Below are positions 7,165 through 16,368 of a DNA stretch of 64,000 nucleotides, in pieces. The DNA comes from Phycisphaerales bacterium (lineage in GTDB: Bacteria; Planctomycetota; Phycisphaerae; Phycisphaerales; UBA1924), in assembly GCA_029260555.1 (NCBI GenBank), contig JAJDCZ010000030.1, forward strand, positions 1 to 64,000, in the 5' to 3' direction. The notes below the pieces were generated by a model. That model did not search any database. It saw nothing but the letters and a program-made list of their open reading frames with translations, and was not told the origin of the DNA. Positions within the stretch are counted from its first letter, which is position 1, and each line of letters opens with the position of its first letter. The position numbers and the translations under genes were made by a program.

Positions 7165-9918
7165 ATGCAGCCGGACCGTTTGACAAATGCAGCTCAGGAA
7201 GCTTTGGCTACAGCTCAACGCGATGCGATGGGCAGATCCAACCCTGAAGTGGGGGGGCTTCATGTTTTAAGCGCACTGCTTGATGATCATGGCGGAGATG
7301 GTGGGAGTGGGGGGGTAGGGGGGGCGGGGGGGGCGGTGCTTTTGCGATCGGGAGCGGACCCTGCGCGGATTGCCACAATCTGTCAAAGTGAGCTTTCAAG
7401 GCTGCCAACCACTTCTGCAGGGCCTGGGCAGGCGGGGCGCGAGCTCATTGAGATTCTCGGCAAGGCAGAGGCTGCCAGCAAGGAAATGGGCGATTCGTTT
7501 GTCACCAGCGAGCACCTGCTGCTGGCACTCACGCTCGTTAAAGGACCGGCACGAGAGGTGCTGGAACTCAATGCGGTTCAGGAAAAGCATATTAAAAAAG
7601 CGATTGCTGAGATTCGTGCAGCATCCGGAGTTTCGACAGTGACGGATCAGAACGCAGAATCAAACTTTGAAGCACTCGAAAAGTACAGCATAGATCTGAC
7701 CGCGATGGCTCAACAAGGCAAGTTGGACCCGGTGATCGGACGCGATGAGGAGATTCGGCGATGTGTACAGGTGCTCAGTCGGCGGACAAAGAACAACCCT
7801 GTGCTCATTGGCGAACCCGGAGTGGGCAAAACCGCGATTGCTGAAGGGCTGGCTCTGCGGATTGTTCAAGGCGATTGCCCGGATTCGATGCGTGACAAGA
7901 AAATCATGGCGCTGGATGTGGGGCAACTCCTGGCGGGGGCGAAGTATCGTGGCGAGTTTGAGGAAAGACTCAAGGCTGTGCTACGCGAAGTGGAATCAAG
8001 CGATGGCAGCGTGATTCTGTTTATTGACGAACTGCACACGATTCTGGGTGCTGGCGGGGGCGAGGGTGCAGTGAGCGCGGGGAACCTGCTCAAACCGGCG
8101 CTGGCGCGTGGCGGGCTTCGTTGTATCGGTGCAACGACGCTGGACGAATATCGCAAGCATATTGAGAAGGATGCAGCCTTTGCCAGACGGTTTCAGCCGA
8201 TTCTGGTGGATCAGCCCAGTGTTGAAGAGACGGTGGCGATTTTGCGTGGGTTGAAGGATCGATATGAAGCGCATCATGGTGTGCGGATTCAGGATTCAGC
8301 GATTCTGGCAGCTGCGAGTTTGAGCCATAGATATATTGCGGATCGGTTCTTGCCGGACAAGGCGATCGATTTGATTGATGAAGCCGCGTCGAGATTGCGC
8401 ATAGAGAACGATTCAATGCCTCTGGAACTGGATGAGATTCGCAGGCGGATCATGCAGCTTGAGATTGAACGCGAAGCATTGCGCATTGATGCTGGGGATA
8501 ACAAGGGTAAAAAGGAAGATGCCGGGGGGAAGGAACTTGAACGGATTGAGCGCGAGTTGAGTGAGCTACAAGAGCGGAACCATGCGCTGAGTGCCCGGTG
8601 GGATGCGGAGAAGGCAGACCTTGATGCTGCCAAGACAATCAAGGAGGAACTTGATGCCAGGCGTGTGGAACTTGAGCAGTCTCAAAGGCGGGGAGATCTG
8701 GAAACCGCAGCACGGATTCAGTATGGACAGATTCCGGATCTGGAGAAGCGGCTGAGTGAGGCTGAGCAGGCATCCAAAGCGAGAGCTGCGCGGGGCGATG
8801 CGCTGGTGAAAGAAGAGGTTGATGCAGAGCAGGTCGCGGAGATCGTGGGTCGATGGACGGGGATTCCGGTGACAAGGCTGGTGGAGTCTGAACGGGACAA
8901 GCTGACGCGAATGGAAGAGCACATGCGCGAGCGGGTGGTGGGGCAGGATGATGGGCTGCGCGCTGTTGCTGATGCCGTCAGGCGGAGCCGGGCTGGGCTT
9001 GGCGATCCATCAAGGCCGATCGGTTCGTTTTTGTTTCTTGGGCCTACGGGTGTGGGCAAGACTGAGACATGCAAAGCACTGGCAGAGTTCTTGTTTGACA
9101 CCGAGCAGGCTCTGGTGCGGATCGACATGAGCGAGTTCATGGAGAAGCACTCGGTGAGTCGGCTCATCGGTGCGCCTCCCGGGTATGTGGGGTATGAAGA
9201 GGGTGGCGTGCTCACCGAAGCGGTACGGCGTCGGCCTTATTGCGTGGTGCTGATGGATGAAATCGAGAAGGCACACGAGGATGTCTACAACATTTTGTTG
9301 CAGGTGCTTGATGATGGCAGGCTCACCGATGGCCAGGGCCGAACGGTTGATTTCAAGAACACCATTGTGGTCATGACGAGCAACTTGGGGAGTCAGAAGA
9401 TTCAGGAGATGACCGAAGGCGGCGCAGAGGACTGGGAGATTGAAGCCGCGGTGCGAGATCTGATCCGCCGTGGACCCGGGATTGATGTTGCAGGCAAAGG
9501 CGGCGCACCTGATATTGGCGAGGGCGGCTTTGATACATCCGCACGGTTTGACATGAACATGCGCAGCTCGTTTTTCAAGCCTGAACTTTTGAACCGGATC
9601 GACGAAGTGGTGGTGTTCCATCAACTCAAGAGAGAAGACCTGGCCCTGATAGTCACGATTCAGCTTGGTCAGCTCAACGATCGGCTGACAGAGCGCGAGA
9701 TGACCATTACGCTGACTGATGAAGCACTGGAGCTGCTCGCAGATGCAGGCTGGGACCCGGCGTTTGGCGCAAGGCCATTGAAAAGGGCGATTCAACAGCG
9801 CATTGAGAACCCCCTTGCGACACGGCTCTTGAAAAACGAGTTTGTCGCAGGTGACAAGATCGTAGTTGATGCTGAAGGCAAGTCGTTTGTATTCAGGAAA
9901 GGGGATGTGGAGGGGTAG
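7165..9918 (+). CDS. clpB: ATP-dependent disaggregase ClpB
   Basis: A 917-residue Hsp100 hexameric chaperone that threads aggregated proteins and works with DnaK. It has the Clp N domain, AAA1 with Walker A GEPGVGKT (about 216), a coiled middle domain rich in [15 protein letters not shown]-type heptads, and AAA2 with GPTGVGKTE (about 627), followed by the C-terminal small domain. The middle domain separates ClpB from ClpA/ClpC. The ATG at 7165 has AAGGAG eight bases upstream. A Gly-rich stretch encoded at 7291-7336 interrupts the N domain, and a Gly-rich insert (about 775-800) precedes [12 protein letters not shown]; both are additions to the family core. Confidence 0.95.
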   Translation: MQPDRLTNAAQEALATAQRDAMGRSNPEVGGLHVLSALLDDHGGDGGSGGVGGAGGAVLLRSGADPARIATICQSELSRLPTTSAGPGQAGRELIEILGKAEAASKEMGDSFVTSEHLLLALTLVKGPAREVLELNAVQEKHIKKAIAEIRAASGVSTVTDQNAESNFEALEKYSIDLTAMAQQGKLDPVIGRDEEIRRCVQVLSRRTKNNPVLIGEPGVGKTAIAEGLALRIVQGDCPDSMRDKKIMALDVGQLLAGAKYRGEFEERLKAVLREVESSDGSVILFIDELHTILGAGGGEGAVSAGNLLKPALARGGLRCIGATTLDEYRKHIEKDAAFARRFQPILVDQPSVEETVAILRGLKDRYEAHHGVRIQDSAILAAASLSHRYIADRFLPDKAIDLIDEAASRLRIENDSMPLELDEIRRRIMQLEIEREALRIDAGDNKGKKEDAGGKELERIERELSELQERNHALSARWDAEKADLDAAKTIKEELDARRVELEQSQRRGDLETAARIQYGQIPDLEKRLSEAEQASKARAARGDALVKEEVDAEQVAEIVGRWTGIPVTRLVESERDKLTRMEEHMRERVVGQDDGLRAVADAVRRSRAGLGDPSRPIGSFLFLGPTGVGKTETCKALAEFLFDTEQALVRIDMSEFMEKHSVSRLIGAPPGYVGYEEGGVLTEAVRRRPYCVVLMDEIEKAHEDVYNILLQVLDDGRLTDGQGRTVDFKNTIVVMTSNLGSQKIQEMTEGGAEDWEIEAAVRDLIRRGPGIDVAGKGGAPDIGEGGFDTSARFDMNMRSSFFKPELLNRIDEVVVFHQLKREDLALIVTIQLGQLNDRLTEREMTITLTDEALELLADAGWDPAFGARPLKRAIQQRIENPLATRLLKNEFVAGDKIVVDAEGKSFVFRKGDVEG
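7291..7336 (+). repeat. G-rich tract inside clpB
   Basis: G-runs with GGGTAGGG on the + strand, read as Gly/Ala-rich peptide within the N domain. Confidence 0.7.
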
Positions 9919-10021
9919 GCTGACTTTCAACGGTTGTGAGTAGCTGGTTATGAAGCGCTGGGGGTGTGTGGGCTGGAATAGAGTTAGTTTTAATATAAAT
10001 GGGGTTTGTGTGCCGATGATT

Positions 10022-10038
10022 CTTGCTTTGGAAGCAAG
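10022..10038 (+). terminator. Weak hairpin downstream of clpB
   Basis: CTTGCTT / AAGCAAG with a TGG loop, followed by TTTGCTT. The stem is seven base pairs but the T-run is poor, so termination here is uncertain. Confidence 0.3.
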
Positions 10039-10082
10039 TTTGCTTGAAATGTAACACACCATGAGAACCGGGAGCCAGCCCC

Positions 10083-11507
10083 ATGCGCACCCCTCTTTCT
10101 TTTTTATCATCTGTTCGCCGTTCGGTTTGCTCGAGCAGTATCTCGAGTTATGCGCTCTTTGCGTTGATGATTGGATTGGTCTTTGTCGCTGTTCCAGCGT
10201 TAGGGCAGGGCAGGGGGGGAGGGGGGGTGATCAATGAAGCTATAAAACTTTTGGCAAACGATGGTGCGGCGCGTGATAATTTCGGCTGGTCTTCAGCCAT
10301 CGATAACGGCGTAATCGCTATAGGGGTGGTAAGGGACGACGACAACGGCTTTAGCTCTGGATCTGCGTATCTTTTTGACGCTTTTACTGGTTCTCAGATC
10401 CTCAAACTCCTGCCAAACGATGGGTCTGAGATCGATCTCTTTGGCAGTTCTATCGCCATTGATGATGGCATCGTCGCTGTAGGAGCGATGTTTGATGATG
10501 AAAACGGCGAGTTTTCTGGTTCAGCGTATCTCTTTGATGTGTCTACAGGTGTTCAGATGCTCAAACTCCTGCCTGGTGATGGTGCCGCAAATGACAGGTT
10601 CGGTGGATCCATTGCTATTGACAAGGGCATAATCGCTGTGGGGTCAAGTGGTGATGATGACAATGGTTCCAGTTCTGGTTCAGTATATCTTTTTGATGCG
10701 TCCACCGGCGTTCAGATCTCAAAGCTTCTACCTAGTGATGGTGAGGAGTTTGACAGCTTTGGTACTTCGGTCGCGATTGATAACGGAATTGTTGTCATTG
10801 GGGCGGCAGGCGATGATGATAACGGCATAGACTCTGGATCAGCATATATTTTTGATGTACTTACAGGTGTACAGATTTCAAAAATATTTCCAAGTCATCG
10901 TGAGGCCAATAACCGTTTCGGCAATTCCATTGCCATCGACAACGGTGTTATTGCAGTGGGTGTGTCCGCCAGCGACTACTTCGGTGTTGTTTCCGGCTCG
11001 GCGTATCTGTTTGATGCTTCTACTGGTGATCAGTTTGCTAAACTTGTCCCAGACAATGGCGAAGGTGATAACTTCTTTGGAGCATCTATTGCCATGGACA
11101 ATGGCATCGTAGTTGTGGGGGCAAACTGGGATGATGACAATGGCGTTCACTCTGGATCGGCCTACATTTATAATGCATCTACAGGTATTCAAATCGCAAA
11201 GCTTCTTCCTGGCGACGGAGCGGCAGCAGATGAGTTTGGATATTCTGTCGCCATCGACAAAGGAATCGTTGTTGCAGGGGCGGTGTTTGATAACGACAAC
11301 GGCACTCGATCGGGCTCGGCGTATGTGTTTAATGGTAACTGCCCAGCGGATCTTACCGGCGACTGGGTTGTGGACACACTTGACTTTTTTCTGTTTGCAG
11401 GATTATTTGCATTCGGAGATCCACGAGCGGACCTTACGAACAATGGCATTGTCGATGTTATGGATTTCTTGGAGTTCGTCAATTTGTTTGTTATAGGTTG
11501 CCCGTAA
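10083..11507 (+). CDS. Secreted FG-GAP propeller with dockerin-like tail (paralogue 1)
   Basis: A 474-residue exported protein. After a signal peptide (hydrophobic core LFALMIGLVFVAVPALG) come seven repeats of about 53 residues of the pattern KLLPxDGxxxDxFGxSIAIDxGIIAVGxxxDDDNGxxSGSAYLFDxxTG, an FG-GAP type expected to close a seven-bladed propeller. The C-terminal 55 residues carry two calcium loops (DLTGDWVVDTLDF and DLTNNGIVDVMDF) between Cys and the final GCP, a planctomycete dockerin-like tail thought to mediate surface anchoring. A short G-rich tract (10203-10227) encodes GRGGGG at the mature N-terminus. It is followed by a close tandem paralogue. Confidence 0.85.
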   Translation: MRTPLSFLSSVRRSVCSSSISSYALFALMIGLVFVAVPALGQGRGGGGVINEAIKLLANDGAARDNFGWSSAIDNGVIAIGVVRDDDNGFSSGSAYLFDAFTGSQILKLLPNDGSEIDLFGSSIAIDDGIVAVGAMFDDENGEFSGSAYLFDVSTGVQMLKLLPGDGAANDRFGGSIAIDKGIIAVGSSGDDDNGSSSGSVYLFDASTGVQISKLLPSDGEEFDSFGTSVAIDNGIVVIGAAGDDDNGIDSGSAYIFDVLTGVQISKIFPSHREANNRFGNSIAIDNGVIAVGVSASDYFGVVSGSAYLFDASTGDQFAKLVPDNGEGDNFFGASIAMDNGIVVVGANWDDDNGVHSGSAYIYNASTGIQIAKLLPGDGAAADEFGYSVAIDKGIVVAGAVFDNDNGTRSGSAYVFNGNCPADLTGDWVVDTLDFFLFAGLFAFGDPRADLTNNGIVDVMDFLEFVNLFVIGCP

Positions 11508-11661
11508 GGTTGTTATAGCGCATTGATTGTGCAGCTTGTTTAGAAGCGAAAGTGTAAAGATAATGCTTGAAGAAGTTTTATTTACACTGTGCCTGTAAGT
11601 AACCAGGGAGCACGGGTACATATCCACAAGATGGAGTAAGACTGGTTTAGGAAGAACAGGT

Positions 11662-11688
11662 TTCTGCATAATAAGTTATTTTGCAGAA
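11662..11688. promoter_or_regulatory. 27-bp palindrome upstream of the second FG-GAP gene
   Basis: Left arm TTCTGCATAATAA, central G, right arm TTATTTTGCAGAA; only one mismatch over 13 pairs. It ends 47 bp before the start codon, a position suited to an operator. No regulator known. Confidence 0.45.
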
Positions 11689-11735
11689 TAAGAATCGTTT
11701 GAATTACAACAAACCAAGAAATACGAGTTAATTTC

Positions 11736-13124
11736 ATGCAAAATAGACACTCTTGTTACACTTGCCCTATTACGCTCGCAGCACTGGTAGCGGGTTTTTT
11801 TGCAGTAGCTATTCCAGCATGGGGGCAGGAACGGGGAATACTCAATGAAGACATCAAATTCCTGGCAAACGACGCGGGGACAAAGGACTTCTTCGGCTGG
11901 TCAGTTGCCGTCGATAACAGCATCCTTGCTGTAGGCGCGGTTGGTGATGACGATAACGGCACCAACTCTGGTTCAGCATATCTTTTTGATGTCGCTACGG
12001 GTACTCAGACATTCAAACTTTTGCCAGATGATGGACTGGCGTTTGATTTTTTCGGCAACGCCATCGCGATCAACAAAGGCGTAGTCGCTGTGGGAGCACG
12101 ACTTGATGATGACAATGGACCGAGTTCTGGATCAGCATATCTTTTCGATGCAACAACGGGAGCACAGTTTTCCAAACTTCTACCAATCGATGGCTCTGCG
12201 TTTGATTTTTTCGGTAACGCTATTGCGCTTGATCACTTCTTTGTTGCGGTGGGCGCAAAGTGGGATGATGCTCGTGGCTCAAACTCTGGTTCTGTATATG
12301 TATTTATTACACCATCCGGAAGTCAGATTACCAAGCTTCTCCCAAGTGATGGTGAGGCGAATGACGAGTTTGGTTATTCTGTGGCTGTCGCAAACGGTAT
12401 CGTCGCTGTAGGGGCTCCTTTCTGGGATAATGAAAAAGGCTTGAACTATGGTTCGGCGTATCTATTTGATGCGGAAACCGGCGTTCAGCTCGCGAAACTC
12501 ATCCCAAGTGACGGCCAGGCAGGTGATGAGTTTGGTTTTTCCATTGCTCTTGCCAACGGGATCGTCGCTGTAGGAGCACGACTTGATGATGCCAATGGCA
12601 CAGACTCTGGTTCAGCGTATCTATTTGATGCGGAAACCGGTGCTCAAATATCCAAACTTATCCCAAGCGACGGGAGCGCGTTTGACATGTTTGGGCGATC
12701 CATTTCCATCGACAGTGGTGTGGTTGCAGTGGGGGCATGGTCGGATGATGACAACGGCATGGATTCTGGTTCAGCGTATCTTTTCGATGCCCTCACCGGC
12801 ACTCAAATAGACAAGATCCTTCCAAGTGATGGTGCGGCTGAGGATTTCTTCGGCACCTCTATTGCACTCATCAACGGCATTGTCGCTGTCGGGTCGTACT
12901 TTGATGACGACAACGGACCAGACTCTGGCTCTGCGTATGTGTTTGATATCAACATATGCCTTGCAGACCTCACTGGTGATGGCACGGTCGATGCGCTTGA
13001 TTTTTTCTTGTTCGTGGGTCTATTTGCCTTTGAAGATCCACAAGCCGATCTCAACTTCGATGACATTGTTGATGTCATGGACTTCTTCGAGTTTGTCAAT
13101 CTGTTCGTTGCAGGTTGTCCGTAA
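11736..13124 (+). CDS. Secreted FG-GAP propeller with dockerin-like tail (paralogue 2)
   Basis: A 462-residue protein with the same plan as its upstream neighbour: signal peptide (LAALVAGFFAVAIPAWG), seven FG-GAP repeats with DDDNGxxSGSAYLFD cores, and a C-terminal DLTGDGTVDALDFF ... DIVDVMDFFEF ... GCP tail. The first calcium loop is closer to consensus than in paralogue 1. The pair clearly arose by tandem duplication. A 27-bp palindrome sits in the 228-bp spacer. The last 29 bases overlap the end of a convergent membrane-protein gene. Role is unknown; surface display or adhesion is a reasonable inference. Confidence 0.85.
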   Translation: MQNRHSCYTCPITLAALVAGFFAVAIPAWGQERGILNEDIKFLANDAGTKDFFGWSVAVDNSILAVGAVGDDDNGTNSGSAYLFDVATGTQTFKLLPDDGLAFDFFGNAIAINKGVVAVGARLDDDNGPSSGSAYLFDATTGAQFSKLLPIDGSAFDFFGNAIALDHFFVAVGAKWDDARGSNSGSVYVFITPSGSQITKLLPSDGEANDEFGYSVAVANGIVAVGAPFWDNEKGLNYGSAYLFDAETGVQLAKLIPSDGQAGDEFGFSIALANGIVAVGARLDDANGTDSGSAYLFDAETGAQISKLIPSDGSAFDMFGRSISIDSGVVAVGAWSDDDNGMDSGSAYLFDALTGTQIDKILPSDGAAEDFFGTSIALINGIVAVGSYFDDDNGPDSGSAYVFDINICLADLTGDGTVDALDFFLFVGLFAFEDPQADLNFDDIVDVMDFFEFVNLFVAGCP

Positions 13125-13926
13125 GACTATGCGACACACTTGGTGTTTTCTGCGCCCAGCAGGCGATGAAGTGCCAGAGATATGAGCCAGCAAGGCGACA
13201 GACAGCGTGTGTGCCGTTGGTGCTCATTATCATGACATCAGCAATATCCTTTTCAACAAAGCGAACTATTGCCAGGTCGTTTTGCTGATTGAATCGAAGC
13301 CAGCGCAATCGTTGAAACACGACAGTTTCGTTTTGAGAGCATCGGCCACGCCAGGCGGCAAGAGGCAACACACCAGTATTATGGAGTGCCAAAGTAGTAA
13401 ATACTGCGACAATACTAAAAAGTACGCCAATCAATTCAGCCAGATTGGGAGCTAAAACCGTGGCTACATCGTTGATGATGTGTATCATTCCAAAGCTCAA
13501 ATATGCCACAGCGAGAAATGGCAAGAGTAAAAGAAAGCTTTTAAAGAACAAATAAATGGCAATAACGCAAAAGCGGAGCGGCAGTCTGACAGGTTTGATT
13601 TCACCTGGTGCTGATGACTCGATCGCTTTGGTTACTATTTCATCAAGAGGCAGCGACCTTCGGCTTTGTACTGGATATCGATCATCTTCGAGAATCAACG
13701 AGATTCTTGACAGGTTATTTTCTTTATACAACCTGTTGTATTCACGAACAAAACTTCCGACATTCATGCGACGGCCACGAGTTGGAAACACATCGTCTGT
13801 GACATGCGAAGAACAAACAGCATGGGTAATTTGTTTGTCACCTGAAGCGTGCAAGGCAATCATGAACTGAAGCACGATGTTGAAAATTGCATTGACGGGC
13901 CGGCAAAGTACCCACCACAAGAACAA
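13096..13926 (-). CDS. Membrane protein, 3' part of an interrupted gene
   Basis: A 276-codon frame with two further hydrophobic segments (about 118-142 and 150-180) after an N-terminal one (LFLWWVLCRPVNAIF), and a hydrophilic part with REYNRLYKENNLSR. No family recognised. The only start is a TTG at 13926 inside a hydrophobic run. The same frame continues upstream without a break for 20 codons to a TGA at 13987-13989, beyond which lies a short membrane-protein frame with a good ribosome-binding site. The two halves most likely form one gene broken by a nonsense codon. Confidence 0.55.
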   Translation of the reverse strand: MFLWWVLCRPVNAIFNIVLQFMIALHASGDKQITHAVCSSHVTDDVFPTRGRRMNVGSFVREYNRLYKENNLSRISLILEDDRYPVQSRRSLPLDEIVTKAIESSAPGEIKPVRLPLRFCVIAIYLFFKSFLLLLPFLAVAYLSFGMIHIINDVATVLAPNLAELIGVLFSIVAVFTTLALHNTGVLPLAAWRGRCSQNETVVFQRLRWLRFNQQNDLAIVRFVEKDIADVMIMSTNGTHAVCRLAGSYLWHFIACWAQKTPSVSHSLTDNLQRTD

Positions 13927-13986
13927 AATAGCAAGAAAGGAAATGGAAAAAGACGCTCTTGCGTTGAAAGGGAAGAACCCGGCAAT

Positions 13987-14175
13987 TCATGCGGGGACCG
14001 ACGACGCGAGTGTTGACGACAGATATGTAAAGATCATTACTGCCAGTATTACGGCAAGTACACCATTCACCGGCTCGTACCAGCGACGGCCAAAGCGGCT
14101 TTTCCATACCCATGACAACTTGCCTTTGAGTATAACAAAGCCAATGTCTTTTTCAGTGAACTGGTCCGTTTCCAC
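13987..14175 (-). CDS. Membrane protein, 5' part of an interrupted gene
   Basis: A 62-codon frame starting GTG, six bases after AAGGA. It begins METDQFTEKD, has a basic KSRFGRRW patch and one transmembrane helix (GVLAVILAVMIFTYL), and stops at TGA 13987-13989. It is in the same frame as the 276-codon segment downstream, and the codons between (IAGFFPFNARASFSISFLAI) read as natural membrane-protein sequence. It could be an intact small protein, but a nonsense mutation in a longer gene is more likely. Confidence 0.55.
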   Translation of the reverse strand: METDQFTEKDIGFVILKGKLSWVWKSRFGRRWYEPVNGVLAVILAVMIFTYLSSTLASSVPA

Positions 14176-14423
14176 CAGACATCCTTTCGTGGACGCAAGC
14201 CTTCACTTGTAGACTGTACCACAAGCTTCATGGCAGACCGCTAATTAATCCATGCAAGCCGTGGTATTGTGAGATGGATAACTATTTGCCATGAGAATTG
14301 CCCTTGCAGCTCCAGCTAAAAGCGGGTATCAGACCGTTGTTCGACAGGCACACTGAAATCTGATACTCTCGTCAGCGATGTAGCCTCTTTATGTGAAGAA
14401 ATTTGTGCTTCAGGAGCAGCAGC

Positions 14424-14684
14424 ATGTCTTATTCCGAAAAACCCGGCAACTTCAAAGATATCCTCAACAGGTTCGTCGTCGGGACCATACTTGGTGCTGC
14501 TGGGGTTTTGATGCTGATCTTTCCCGGTCTTCTGGATGACATTGTTGCTCAAGGCCGCCGCGGGATGATGAAGCAGATCCTGATATACATCTGGTCCACA
14601 CCCGGAGGCATCATCATCGCACTTCTGGGTCTTCTCATTGTGGGGCATGCTGTAGCAATACTGATGTCCAAAAACAAAGATTAA
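14424..14684 (+). CDS. Small two-helix membrane protein
   Basis: An 86-residue protein with two hydrophobic helices (VVGTILGAAGVLMLIFPGLL and GGIIIALLGLLIVGHAVAIL), separated by a charged loop and ending KNKD. The ATG at 14424 follows CAGGAG by seven bases, which excludes an upstream start. It lies 41 bp before a zinc-ribbon membrane protein on the same strand and may be co-transcribed. No family recognised. Confidence 0.65.
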   Translation: MSYSEKPGNFKDILNRFVVGTILGAAGVLMLIFPGLLDDIVAQGRRGMMKQILIYIWSTPGGIIIALLGLLIVGHAVAILMSKNKD

Positions 14685-14725
14685 CCTCATGTAAAAGCCA
14701 CGCTGTAAACCCGAATAATCAAACA

Positions 14726-15217
14726 ATGACACATTCTCAAAGGTCAAACAAAGGCTACAAGCACGCAAAATCCACCATGCGCATACTCGGTCCGGTGCTC
14801 TTGGCTCTGGGGGGAGTTCTTACGATCATTGGAGTTGGTTCATTCCTTTTGGGATTTTTTGCAATCGTATCCGGCAGCAGTTCAAGCGGCACATCCACTC
14901 TGTTCTTTCTTGCGCTCCCTGGCATGGCACTTCTCGGGATTGGCGGGATGATCACTCAGGCGGGCTATCTCAAGGAGGTGGCACAATACACAGCCTTGGA
15001 AACCTCACCTGCGGTGACAACAACGGTCTCAGCTATCAAGTCTGCCCTTACTGAAGATGACATCCTGTGTTCGTCGTGCTCAGCACCGATCGAACCGGAC
15101 TCAAAGTTTTGTTCATCGTGTGGCATTGAAATCACCAAACTCCAATGCGCAAAGTGTCACGCTGAAATCGAACCTGATGACAAATACTGTGGCTCCTGTG
15201 GCACCACGATCACATAA
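14726..15217 (+). CDS. Membrane protein with double zinc ribbon
   Basis: A 163-residue protein with two transmembrane helices in the first 90 residues (PVLLALGGVLTIIGVGSF and LFFLALPGMALLGIGGMI). The C-terminus carries two zinc ribbons, CSSCSAPIEP-FCSSCG and CAKCHAEIEP-YCGSCG, each with four cysteines. Such double ribbons are cytoplasmic modules of unknown or protein-binding function. An internal ATG at residue 18 is an alternative start. Probably in one unit with the preceding small membrane gene. Confidence 0.75.
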   Translation: MTHSQRSNKGYKHAKSTMRILGPVLLALGGVLTIIGVGSFLLGFFAIVSGSSSSGTSTLFFLALPGMALLGIGGMITQAGYLKEVAQYTALETSPAVTTTVSAIKSALTEDDILCSSCSAPIEPDSKFCSSCGIEITKLQCAKCHAEIEPDDKYCGSCGTTIT

Positions 15218-15375
15218 CACCAGAATCAGTAGCAACCAGACCGGTTAGATACACGCATGTTCCCATAACTCCAAGACTCGCAATGTGTAGCACACAAGAG
15301 TTCGCCTTGCACCATCATCTCGGTCATCGGTGAGTACTGGGCAGCTTTGGCGCCGCTTGCCGGTATGCTTGTGCG

Positions 15376-15669
15376 ATGAGTGTTCACAGCAGGAATGACG
15401 ACAGTTGGGATGAGGGGCTGGACCCGGATGGACCGAGTGCTGAGGATCTTGAGCGGTTTGGCGATGAGTTCAAGACCTGCAGCGCGTGTGGGAGTCAGGC
15501 GTGGGATCAGGCTGAGCAGTGCCCCGCGTGCGGAGCGTACTTTGAAGGCGATGACATGCACAGGGGTGGCAGGCGTGGAGGGGTAAGGGGGGGTAGGGGG
15601 GGGAGTGGGGTTTGGAGTGTGGTGGGGGTGGTTGTGTTGATTGTGTTTGTGCTGGTGTATGTGTTATGA
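15376..15669 (+). CDS. Zinc-ribbon protein with C-terminal membrane anchor
   Basis: A 97-residue protein with an acidic N-terminus, one zinc ribbon (CSACGSQAWDQAEQCPACG, about 35-53), a Gly/Arg-rich linker encoded by a G-rich tract, and a C-terminal hydrophobic tail VVGVVVLIVFVLVYVL. This predicts a tail-anchored cytoplasmic zinc ribbon. It converges with pyrE, ending 10 bp from it. No known family function. Confidence 0.65.
   Translation: MSVHSRNDDSWDEGLDPDGPSAEDLERFGDEFKTCSACGSQAWDQAEQCPACGAYFEGDDMHRGGRRGGVRGGRGGSGVWSVVGVVVLIVFVLVYVL
15576..15631 (+). repeat. G-rich tract
   Basis: G-runs including GGGTAGGG on the + strand, giving the Gly/Arg linker of the zinc-ribbon protein. Confidence 0.7.
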
Positions 15670-15679
15670 AGGCGGGCGA

Positions 15680-16246
15680 TTATAAAGGGGGTGTGTCGGT
15701 GATACCCAGGTCATCGCGTGTAAAAAGGGATTCAAAGTGGTAGCCAGCAGCCTCAATGTTTTCACGGGCGCCCTGAAGGCGGTCGATGGTGGCGATGATT
15801 GCCATGACCGAAGCATCAGCGTTCTGGATGGCTTTGGCTGCTTCGATGATTTGGCCTCCGGTTGTAGCGATGTCTTCGAGGATGATGACCGTATCCCCGG
15901 GGTTGAGGGTGCCTTCGAGTTGCTGCGCGGTGCCATAGTCTTTGCGAGCGTTTCGTACAAGGACGGTGGGGATGCTGGTTTTGAGGCTCGCAACCGTGAC
16001 AAGTGGGATGCCTCCCAGTTCAGCCCCAGCCAGACGGTTGGCAGCCTGGTTGAGGGAGGTCTGGAGCTGGTGTATTTTGTCGCAAAAGAGGTCGCCGAGC
16101 TTGTCGAGGATTTCGGGTCTGGTTGTAAAGCGGTATTTATCAAGGTAATAGGCACTTTTTTGGCCAGACCGGAGCGTGAACGAGCCTTTGAGTAAAGCAG
16201 CGTCTGCGATTTGTCGAGCAAGTTGCTTATGGTCAGTTCGGGTCAT
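15680..16246 (-). CDS. pyrE: Orotate phosphoribosyltransferase
   Basis: A 188-residue enzyme converting orotate and PRPP to orotidine monophosphate in pyrimidine synthesis. It has the substrate loop FTLRSGQKSAYYLDKYRF near the N-terminus, AGAELGGIPL, the VRNARKDYGTAQQLEG segment, and the PRPP-binding motif VIILEDIATTGGQ (about 119-131). Length fits the family. No other pyrimidine gene is adjacent. Confidence 0.92.
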   Translation of the reverse strand: MTRTDHKQLARQIADAALLKGSFTLRSGQKSAYYLDKYRFTTRPEILDKLGDLFCDKIHQLQTSLNQAANRLAGAELGGIPLVTVASLKTSIPTVLVRNARKDYGTAQQLEGTLNPGDTVIILEDIATTGGQIIEAAKAIQNADASVMAIIATIDRLQGARENIEAAGYHFESLFTRDDLGITDTPPL

Positions 16247-16368
16247 GGTTGAGGATAGGCTGTGCGGGAGATTGGGCGCGCGTTTTGGAGCGTTTTGGTG
16301 TGTATCATGGTGGGACAGTTTTTGGGGGCGTAAATATGAGTCGATTCAAGTCGATGGAGGTTTTGATG

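Noticed and set aside
13987-13989. Selenocysteine codon
   Set aside because: No SECIS-like stem with a conserved loop is visible just downstream and no cysteine-homologue alignment is available.
13838-14113. Open - strand frame of 91 codons
   Set aside because: It overlaps the two halves of the interrupted membrane gene in another frame and has no ribosome-binding site or protein-like composition.
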